From NCBI GenBank assembly GCA_964483985.1, contig CAZADS010000063.1:1-7063 (forward strand): DNA of 7,063 nucleotides. The letters are read 5' to 3'. The notes beneath the pieces were generated by a model, which was given only the letters and a program-made list of their open reading frames with translations, made no database searches and was not told the origin of the DNA. The DNA comes from CAZADS01 sp964483985. Lineage in GTDB: Bacteria > Pseudomonadota > Alphaproteobacteria > Thalassobaculales > Thalassobaculaceae. A program made the translations under genes and the position numbers. Of the stretch, positions 1-4,448 are shown one piece after another (the stretch's first letter is position 1; every line of letters begins with the position of its first letter).

Positions 1-1
1 T

Positions 2-454
2 TCACCGATCGACAATGAGATTTACATAAGTAACCATGGAGCAAAAGGCGGCGATTGGTTTGGTAAAGTTGTTAGAGGCGGCAACTATGGCTGGAAAATA
101 TTAGGTTGGGGTGGCACTAATTACACAGGTAGCGAAATAGGTCCCAAATGGGCGCCCGGCTTTACCAAAGCCCTTCATTACTGGACACCGTCTATTGCAG
201 TTAGCTCGATCATAATTTATGCAGGTGCCGAGTTCAAGGAATGGGCTGGCGATGCACTCGTGACTTCACTGAAGGACAAAACTTTAAGAAGATTGGTTAT
301 TAGACGTGGGGCCATCACGGATGAAGAAGTCATTTTTAAAGGTACTATAGGACGTATCCGGGATATCGAAGTGCAAAAAACAACCGGGAAAATTTTCTTT
401 TTAACTGATAAGGGAGAACTTTGGAAACTCGAGAACAAAGGTAATGATGGATGA
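2..454 (+). CDS. PQQ-dependent aldose sugar dehydrogenase-like protein, C-terminal part (5' truncated)
   Basis: The reading frame is open from the window edge (frame 2) and ends at TGA 452-454, giving the last 150 residues; the start lies outside. The visible part matches the C-terminal blades of the glucose/sorbosone dehydrogenase beta-propeller family (YliI/Asd-type). It has a GGD motif near residues 16-18, NYGW at 28-31, YWTPSIA at 60-66, an F-x-EW-G-D segment at 78-84, LRRLV at 95-99, RIRDIEV at 118-124 and a closing TDKGELWKLE at 135-144. Family members are usually periplasmic and oxidise aldose sugars with PQQ, passing electrons to the respiratory chain. An internal GTG at 260 could be read as a short gene, but homology runs unbroken upstream of it, so it is not a start. 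The family call is firm; the substrate cannot be told. No confident terminator follows it. Confidence 0.88.
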   Translation, partial: SPIDNEIYISNHGAKGGDWFGKVVRGGNYGWKILGWGGTNYTGSEIGPKWAPGFTKALHYWTPSIAVSSIIIYAGAEFKEWAGDALVTSLKDKTLRRLVIRRGAITDEEVIFKGTIGRIRDIEVQKTTGKIFFLTDKGELWKLENKGNDG

Positions 455-477
455 TCGTTCCGTTTCGTTGTCGCTCC

Positions 478-506
478 TTGTGAATACCTGTAAATAGTTT
501 TACTAT
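478..506 (+). promoter_or_regulatory. Candidate sigma70-type promoter for the small cysteine-rich gene
   Basis: TTGTGA at 478-483 and TACTAT at 501-506 are separated by exactly 17 bases; each matches the consensus at 4 of 6 positions. Transcription would begin near 513 and leave a leader of about 34 bases before the ATG at 547. Position and spacing fit, but boxes of this quality occur by chance in AT-rich DNA. Confidence 0.4.
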
Positions 507-546
507 TAGCTTTAAGAGACATTCTGATTGGGGTTGGAGGATTAAA

Positions 547-738
547 ATGGCTACTTATGAATGTTCTAAATGCGGTATGGCCGTAAATGCGACGTGCGCG
601 CACTGTGACGCGCCTCTTGTGGATGATATCCTTAAATTAGATGACGATCGTGAAGTTCAAATATCCAAATGCCCAAACGATCATGGGAAAATAAAGTCCC
701 CGATGTGCTGTGGCCAGGATATGAGTTGTCCCGCTTAG
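547..738 (+). CDS. Small cysteine-rich zinc-ribbon-like protein (63 aa), function unknown
   Basis: The product has 63 residues. A strong Shine-Dalgarno site, GGAGG at 536-540, sits 6 bases ahead of the ATG, which fixes the start. The protein carries eight cysteines: CxxC at 6/9, CxxC at 17/20, then C42, the adjacent pair C54-C55, and C61, with histidines at 19 and 46. Two CxxC knuckles followed by a C-x3-H and a CCG turn look like one or two structural zinc sites. There is no signal peptide or membrane segment, so it is probably cytoplasmic. The acidic middle (residues 26-36) contrasts with the metal-binding ends. I do not recognise a characterised homologue; similar short conserved hypothetical proteins may exist in marine bacteria, but that is memory, not evidence. 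It appears to be a single-gene unit, convergent with the next gene. Confidence 0.85.
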   Translation: MATYECSKCGMAVNATCAHCDAPLVDDILKLDDDREVQISKCPNDHGKIKSPMCCGQDMSCPA

Positions 739-855
739 TTTAGGGTAAAGTAATGCGTGGTAAGTAACTTTCCTTTCATGGCTATTTATCTAATAACCGA
801 GAATCTTAGTCTGGAACGCGGCGTCCATAGTTCATAGCGTGGACTCGCTAAAACC

Positions 856-884
856 CTAGAATTTGGTGAGTTTTAATTCTCTAG
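856..884. terminator. Weak hairpin between convergent genes, possible bidirectional terminator
   Basis: AGAATT at 858-863 and AATTCT at 875-880 form a 6-bp stem with an 11-base loop. It can be extended by CT 856-857 pairing with AG 883-884 if bases are bulged. On the plus strand it is followed by TTATATT, and on the minus strand by GGTTTTAG. It lies directly after the stop codon of the minus-strand reductase, a place where termination of both convergent transcripts would be expected. The stem is short and GC-poor, so strength is doubtful. Confidence 0.3.
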
Positions 885-1319
885 TTATATTAAATCAGCC
901 ACAAAAACAGGAATTTTACGAGGTGCTTTGGCTTGGTATTCGTCGTAAGGCGGATAAGCTTTCACACAAGCATCCCAAAGACGTTGGCGTTCTTCAGCGT
1001 CTTGAACTTCCCGTACTCGCATATTGAATACTTCCGTTTCATCCCGAATTTCAACTTCTGGATGAATTCGTAGGTTATAGACCCACACTGGGTTTTTGGG
1101 TCGACCGCCGTAAGATCCGACTAACACATAACTGTCTTTAACTTTTACTCGCATCAGCGGGATTTTCCTAACTGCGCCAGTTTTATTTCCCTTATGGGTT
1201 ACCAGTATGCACGGCAGACCGGTATCTCTTAAAGTGGTTCCTTCAGTGCCACCACTACCCTCGTACAAATCCACTTGCTCTCGAACCCAGTCTAAAGTGG
1301 GCGGGATATAGTTAACCAT
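885..1319 (-). CDS. Nitroreductase/quinone reductase family deazaflavin (F420)-dependent oxidoreductase, Ddn/DUF385-like
   Basis: The 144-residue product matches the split-beta-barrel Ddn-like family (PF04075) along its full length. Diagnostic segments are THKGNKTGAVRKIPL at 41-55, GSYGGRPKNPVWVYNL at 68-83 and YPPYDEYQA...RKIPV at 122-138. In this family the first two line the deazaflavin pocket, and members transfer hydride from F420H2 to quinones, nitro compounds or other acceptors. The acceptor here is unknown, and use of F420 rather than FMN is inferred from family only. A longer reading to TTG 1355, or to ATG 1343, is possible. ATG 1319 is preferred because AGGAG (1329-1333) lies 9 bases ahead of it and because family members typically begin just before the Y-x-PPT-x-DWVREQ segment. 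It has its own candidate promoter and lies 108 bases downstream of the DUF1330 gene on the same strand. Confidence 0.85.
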   Translation of the reverse strand: MVNYIPPTLDWVREQVDLYEGSGGTEGTTLRDTGLPCILVTHKGNKTGAVRKIPLMRVKVKDSYVLVGSYGGRPKNPVWVYNLRIHPEVEIRDETEVFNMRVREVQDAEERQRLWDACVKAYPPYDEYQAKAPRKIPVFVADLI

Positions 1320-1328
1320 TCGGATTTT

Positions 1329-1333
1329 CTCCT
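1329..1333 (-). promoter_or_regulatory. Shine-Dalgarno site deciding the reductase start
   Basis: The minus-strand sequence AGGAG lies 9 bases ahead of ATG 1319. The alternative in-frame starts at 1343 (ATG, preceded by an A-rich run) and 1355 (TTG) have no comparable site. Confidence 0.7.
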
Positions 1334-1383
1334 CTCTAACCATTTTTTTAAGCAAATATGAAAACTAATTTACCACCACTCAA

Positions 1384-1413
1384 ATAATATCTAGGATAAA
1401 GCTTTATAATCAA
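1384..1413 (-). promoter_or_regulatory. Candidate promoter of the reductase gene with an embedded 12-bp palindrome
   Basis: Read on the minus strand, TTGATT (1413-1408) and TATTAT (1389-1384) are 18 bases apart, matching the sigma70 consensus at 4 and 5 of 6 positions. Transcription would start near 1377, leaving about 57 bases before ATG 1319. The perfect palindrome ATAAAGCTTTAT occupies 1396-1407, filling most of the spacer and abutting the -35 box. That is a typical place for a dimeric repressor or a spacer-binding activator, although a chance AT-rich palindrome cannot be excluded. Confidence 0.4.
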
Positions 1414-1427
1414 TATAAGACGAAAGT

Positions 1428-1718
1428 TTAAATGCCTTCTATAACCATATGCTGTTTTATCGTGCTTAAAGACTCCCTTAGTTCTTTCCAAGGCTTATAA
1501 TCAGGGTCTTTGATAAATGCATCGTAAGCTTTTCTAGACGGAAATTTTAACATGACTATGCGATTAGGCTGCCAGTCGCCTATGAAGACATCGATGTTGC
1601 CGCCTCGGCAGCAATATTCGCCTCCGTGACGTGCTACAAATTGTGGGGCAGCTTCCTTGTACTTTTCATATGCCTTTAGATCATGAATTTCAGCATCTAA
1701 AATCATATACACAGACAT
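1428..1718 (-). CDS. DUF1330 domain-containing protein
   Basis: The 96-residue product is a dimeric alpha-beta-barrel-like small protein of the DUF1330 family (PF07045), close to the usual family size. Recognisable segments are the N-terminal strand MSVYMILDAEIHD, YEKYKEAAP...HGGEYCCRGG at 17-40, GDWQPNRIVMLKFPS at 47-61 and DPDYKPWKELRE at 71-82. The family has no settled biochemical role; the fold is shared with small oxygenases and stress proteins. There is no signal peptide, so it is probably cytoplasmic. An in-frame GTG at 1727 would add three residues, but AAGGTGG (1724-1730) lies 5 bases ahead of ATG 1718 and overlaps the GTG, so ATG is the start. It is divergent from the DUF1538 operon and upstream of the reductase gene; whether the two minus-strand genes share a transcript is unclear. 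Confidence 0.88.
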   Translation of the reverse strand: MSVYMILDAEIHDLKAYEKYKEAAPQFVARHGGEYCCRGGNIDVFIGDWQPNRIVMLKFPSRKAYDAFIKDPDYKPWKELRESLSTIKQHMVIEGI

Positions 1719-1784
1719 AAATTCCACCTTTCTTAGTCAAAACACTCGCGAAAACAGGAAAAAGTTAATCAGGTGATAGTCTAA

Positions 1785-1799
1785 ACAATTGTAAATTGT
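1785..1799. repeat. Short inverted repeat in the divergent intergenic region
   Basis: ACAATT at 1785-1790 and AATTGT at 1794-1799 form a perfect 6-bp inverted repeat around GTA. It lies 66 bases ahead of the DUF1330 start and about 190 bases ahead of the DUF1538 start. It could be an operator for a dimeric regulator of the minus-strand gene, but the sequence is AT-rich and short. Confidence 0.25.
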
Positions 1800-1928
1800 A
1801 GTCGATTCGTGATTTATTTCACTACCAAATCAAAAAAGATTATATCGAAAATATTGCTGAATAAAAATAAGTATTGACGGATGAGGGGTTTATATAACTA
1901 ATTCCCAAATGAAATTGGTGCGTGAACA

Positions 1929-1934
1929 TATAAT
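1929..1934 (+). promoter_or_regulatory. Candidate -10 box for the DUF1538/PII operon
   Basis: A perfect TATAAT lies 52 bases ahead of the DUF1538 start codon. No good -35 box is found at 16-18 bases upstream (the bases there are near CAAATG), so if used it may depend on an activator. TTGACG at 1874-1879 is the best -35-like hexamer nearby, but it is poorly spaced from any -10. A second weak option is TATAAA at 1958-1963 with TTAGCT at 1935-1940. Confidence 0.3.
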
Positions 1935-1976
1935 TTAGCTGTGAGCCCTGATTTTGTTATAAATTCGCATAGTTTT

Positions 1977-1980
1977 GGAG
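1977..1980 (+). promoter_or_regulatory. Shine-Dalgarno site deciding the DUF1538 start
   Basis: GGAG lies 6 bases ahead of ATG 1987. An in-frame TTG at 1975 overlaps this site and has no ribosome site of its own, so the ATG is chosen. Confidence 0.65.
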
Positions 1981-1986
1981 ACTCGC

Positions 1987-3708
1987 ATGCGATATTCACA
2001 CTTCTTGGCGCAAACTAATGTGCAACATAGGACTGTTAGTTATAATTTGCTTACACCTAAGCCAGTGGAAGGGCAGCCGGATGCCTTGAAACCGAAAAAG
2101 ATACAGGTTACAGCAAAAAGTGCGATGAATTTATTGGGTCCATATGGGTATACCCGGATAATGGATCAAATCAAGTCGGTGGTGCCACTGGCTTTATATC
2201 TGGTTCTCTTCCAAGTTCTTGTCCTCCGACAGCCCGTAGATGCTGCTATTTCATTATGTGTTGGCCTTGTGGCTGTTATTATTGGTTTAGCTGTTTTCAT
2301 GGAAGGGCTTAACACTGGATTAATGCCGTTTGGGAAAATTATAGGTGATAACCTTCCGAAAAAGGCATCTATGCCCGTGGTTCTCATCATAATTGGTATT
2401 TTAGGGGTTGGAGTTACTTTCGCAGAACCAGCCATCGGCGCTTTGCAGGCTTTTGGGGCTTCTGTGGATGTTAAAAAGGCTCCCTATCTTTACGAACTCT
2501 TGAATAATTGGACATTGCCACTTGTTCTAATGGTTGGTGGGGGAGTTGGCCTTGCCGCCATTCTTGGGACGGTTAGGTTTGTTCGTGGCTGGTCTCTAAA
2601 ACCAATGATTTATGCTGCACTTGTTCCCGTTGCTATCTTATCAGCTTATGCATGGATGGATCCAAATCTCAAAAGTATTTTAGGACTTGCTTGGGACTGC
2701 GGGGCCGTTACGACGGGGCCTGTTACTGTGCCACTCGTTTTATCGCTGGGGATAGGTATTGCGAATGCTGCAGGAAAGGGAAATTCCTCTCTCTCCGGAT
2801 TTGGTGTTGTTACGATGGCGTCGCTGTTTCCGATTTTGGCAGTGCTAATTTTGGCTATATTTGTTTCTTTCAATATTAGTCCAAATGAAATAATTGCGGC
2901 TGCGGCTGCTGGAAAAGCGGCAGTCCAAGTAGAAGCATCTATATGGGATCGGACACCTCTAGTGGAAGTCGTATTGGGGGTACGGGCCATTTTGCCGTTA
3001 GTTCTGTTTTTGATGTTTGTTTTGTTTATAATTTTGAGGGCTACTTTACCGAATAGAATGGTAACTATTTATGGTTTGACCCTTTCGATCTTAGGCATGT
3101 GCATATTCAATGTTGGATTGACATATGGGCTTGGGGCAATCGGTTCGCAGGCAGGTAGTGTTTTACCAGCAGCATTTATGGAATTACCAATAAGTGAATA
3201 TTCACCCATTTATCCAGGAATTATAGGTTTCGTGATCGTAGTTGGGTTTGCATTTTTACTCGGATTTGGAGCTACACTTGCTGAGCCTGCCCTTAATGCA
3301 TTGGGATTGACGGTCCAGGACCTTACAAATGGCGCATTCAAGAAATCAATGTTGATGTACAGTGTAGCTGGCGGCGTTGCTGTTGGCATAGCATTAGGTG
3401 TTGCAAAAGTGGTGTTTTCCCTGGATTTGATGACGATACTTCTTCCTCTGTATTTAATTGGTGTGATTATGACGGCTATGTCTACGGAAGAGTTTGTGAA
3501 TGTCGCTTGGGACAGTGCAGGAGTGACAACGGGTCCGGTGACGGTTCCGCTTGTGTTAGCCATGGGTCTCGGATTGGGTAACGCTGTTTCGGCTACCGAA
3601 GGTTTTGGGATATTATCTCTTGCAAGCATTTGCCCTATAGTTGCTGTGCTGACAATGGGTCTTGTCATTCAGTTTACGCAACGGAACAAAACAGTTACCG
3701 CAACCTGA
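1987..3708 (+). CDS. DUF1538 domain-containing membrane protein, two tandem homologous halves; putative transporter
   Basis: The 573-residue product matches the DUF1538 family (PF07556), an uncharacterised inner-membrane family. A hydrophilic N-terminal segment of about 60 residues precedes many hydrophobic helices. The protein is two copies of one unit. AEPA occurs at residues 146-149 and 432-435. The signature G-[AV]-VTTGPVTVP occurs at about 239-249 and 512-521, each time after an AWD and followed by LVL-x-[LM]-G-[IL]-G-[IL]-[AG]-NA, then GFG and a hydrophobic helix. Polar TTGP turns repeated in two halves look like the re-entrant or broken-helix ion sites of secondary transporters; that is inference. 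It is first in an operon with two PII-like genes, 28 bases ahead of the first, so it is the probable membrane target of those regulators. The substrate is unknown; ammonium, bicarbonate or a cation are guesses only. Confidence 0.9.
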   Translation: MRYSHFLAQTNVQHRTVSYNLLTPKPVEGQPDALKPKKIQVTAKSAMNLLGPYGYTRIMDQIKSVVPLALYLVLFQVLVLRQPVDAAISLCVGLVAVIIGLAVFMEGLNTGLMPFGKIIGDNLPKKASMPVVLIIIGILGVGVTFAEPAIGALQAFGASVDVKKAPYLYELLNNWTLPLVLMVGGGVGLAAILGTVRFVRGWSLKPMIYAALVPVAILSAYAWMDPNLKSILGLAWDCGAVTTGPVTVPLVLSLGIGIANAAGKGNSSLSGFGVVTMASLFPILAVLILAIFVSFNISPNEIIAAAAAGKAAVQVEASIWDRTPLVEVVLGVRAILPLVLFLMFVLFIILRATLPNRMVTIYGLTLSILGMCIFNVGLTYGLGAIGSQAGSVLPAAFMELPISEYSPIYPGIIGFVIVVGFAFLLGFGATLAEPALNALGLTVQDLTNGAFKKSMLMYSVAGGVAVGIALGVAKVVFSLDLMTILLPLYLIGVIMTAMSTEEFVNVAWDSAGVTTGPVTVPLVLAMGLGLGNAVSATEGFGILSLASICPIVAVLTMGLVIQFTQRNKTVTAT

Positions 3709-3736
3709 AAATAGATTGAAAATAGAGGGATTTGAG

Positions 3737-4093
3737 ATGGCGGAAAGAAATATTACCTACCTATCGGAGGCAAATTTAATCACTTGCGTTTTGCAAACAG
3801 ATTTAGCTGAAGGGGTATTAGACGCAGCCAAAAACTGTGGAGCACAAGGTGCTACCATTAGTTATGGGCGTGGAACGGGTATAAGAGAGCGAATGGGATT
3901 ACTAGGCGTTACCATAGATGAGCAAAAAGAAGTAATCCGTATAATCGTCTCGGACGAGCAAGCAGATAGAGTTTTTGAGGCTATGTACCTGGCGGGAAAA
4001 TTAGATACTCCTGGCAGAGGAATTATGTTTATGACGAAACTTGATCGAGTCGCAACGTATATTCCTGAAGACGTTTTGAAGCAACTTGCTTAA
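3737..4093 (+). CDS. PII-like (P-II family) signalling protein, first of two
   Basis: The 118-residue product has the PII-type ferredoxin-like pattern: strand LITCVLQ (14-20), helix EGVLDAAKNCGAQGATI (25-41), T-loop region GRGTGIRERMGLLGV (44-58), strand KEVIRIIVSDEQADRVFEAMY (64-84), then AGKLDTPGRGIMFM (86-99) and KLDRVATYIPE (101-111). AGKLDTPGRGIMFM takes the place of the canonical B-loop TGKIGDGKIFV. The T-loop is short and lacks the tyrosine uridylylated in GlnB/GlnK, so canonical GlnD control is unlikely. PII proteins are trimers that bind adenine nucleotides and small effectors and dock on transporters or enzymes. ATG 3737 is chosen because AGAGGGA (3724-3730) precedes it by 6 bases; an upstream in-frame start at 3662 would overlap the DUF1538 gene and add 25 residues unlike the family. 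It probably controls the membrane protein encoded upstream. Confidence 0.85.
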   Translation: MAERNITYLSEANLITCVLQTDLAEGVLDAAKNCGAQGATISYGRGTGIRERMGLLGVTIDEQKEVIRIIVSDEQADRVFEAMYLAGKLDTPGRGIMFMTKLDRVATYIPEDVLKQLA

Positions 4094-4105
4094 AGGATAT
4101 GTCCA

Positions 4106-4402
4106 ATGCTGGTTGAAATTGGTGCACTGCTTCACAAAGATTATGGCCAAAAAGTCCTTGAGACTTTGAATGACTTTAATGGCATTAAAAGTGTAGTAGT
4201 GGAAACAGGTCGATCCAGTGATCTATTTGAAGAAAAACAATTTGGAGAATTTGGAGAGGCGGCGATCGTAACCATTATTGCGGACAGCTCTGAAAAAGAA
4301 AAAATTTTTGATGCTGTATATTCGGTTTGTGAGTTAGGAGGCCATCAAAGTGGTCTGGTTTTTATGGGTTCGGACATTATTAAATCCAGCGGATTGGACT
4401 AA
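4106..4402 (+). CDS. Second, divergent PII-like protein (98 aa)
   Basis: The 98-residue product shows the same alpha/beta order as PII proteins: strand VEIGALLHKD (3-12), helix YGQKVLETLNDFNGIKSV (13-30), a loop ETGRSSDLFEEKQFGEFGE (33-51) in T-loop position, strand AAIVTIIADSSEKEKIFDAVYSV (52-74), then GGHQSGLVFMGSDI (78-91). It ends about where canonical PII enters its C-terminal nucleotide-contact segment, so that part is short or missing. It is clearly different from the gene before it and is not a recent duplicate. AGGA at 4094-4097 lies 8 bases ahead of ATG 4106 and abuts the stop of the first PII gene; the gap between the genes is 12 bases, indicating an operon. It may form its own trimer or mix with the first PII-like protein. 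The family call is less certain than for the first. Confidence 0.75.
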   Translation: MLVEIGALLHKDYGQKVLETLNDFNGIKSVVVETGRSSDLFEEKQFGEFGEAAIVTIIADSSEKEKIFDAVYSVCELGGHQSGLVFMGSDIIKSSGLD

Positions 4403-4404
4403 CG

Positions 4405-4440
4405 TAACACCAAATTTGCACATCCTGTTATTGTTTTTAC
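4405..4440 (+). terminator. Weak candidate terminator of the DUF1538/PII operon
   Basis: TAACA at 4405-4409 can pair with TGTTA at 4426-4430, enclosing a second small palindrome (CAAATTTG, 4411-4418), and is followed by TTGTTTTTA. The stem is only 5 bp and GC-poor. The 46-base gap between the convergent stop codons leaves little other room for a terminator. Confidence 0.22.
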
Positions 4441-4448
4441 TCTGCTGC

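Noticed and set aside
217..603. Open frame of 128 codons on the minus strand
   Set aside because: It lies antisense to the sugar dehydrogenase end and to the zinc-ribbon gene start, has no family resemblance or ribosome site, and has low-complexity Ser/Thr/Pro composition typical of antisense frames.
835..850. TAGCG-N6-CGCTA hairpin as a terminator after the zinc-ribbon gene
   Set aside because: The stem is 5 bp and is followed by A-rich, not T-rich, sequence on the plus strand, so it lacks the tract of an intrinsic terminator.
2646..3668. Two minus-strand frames inside DUF1538 (2646-2990 and 3210-3668) that share a TSGTVTGPVVT peptide, suggesting a repeated gene
   Set aside because: The shared peptide is the antisense reading of the duplicated TTGPVTVP codons of DUF1538. 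It is a shadow of the internal repeat and not an antisense gene pair.
3662..3736. Longer start for the first PII-like gene, overlapping the end of DUF1538
   Set aside because: The added 25 residues do not resemble PII N-termini, and a ribosome site sits directly ahead of ATG 3737.
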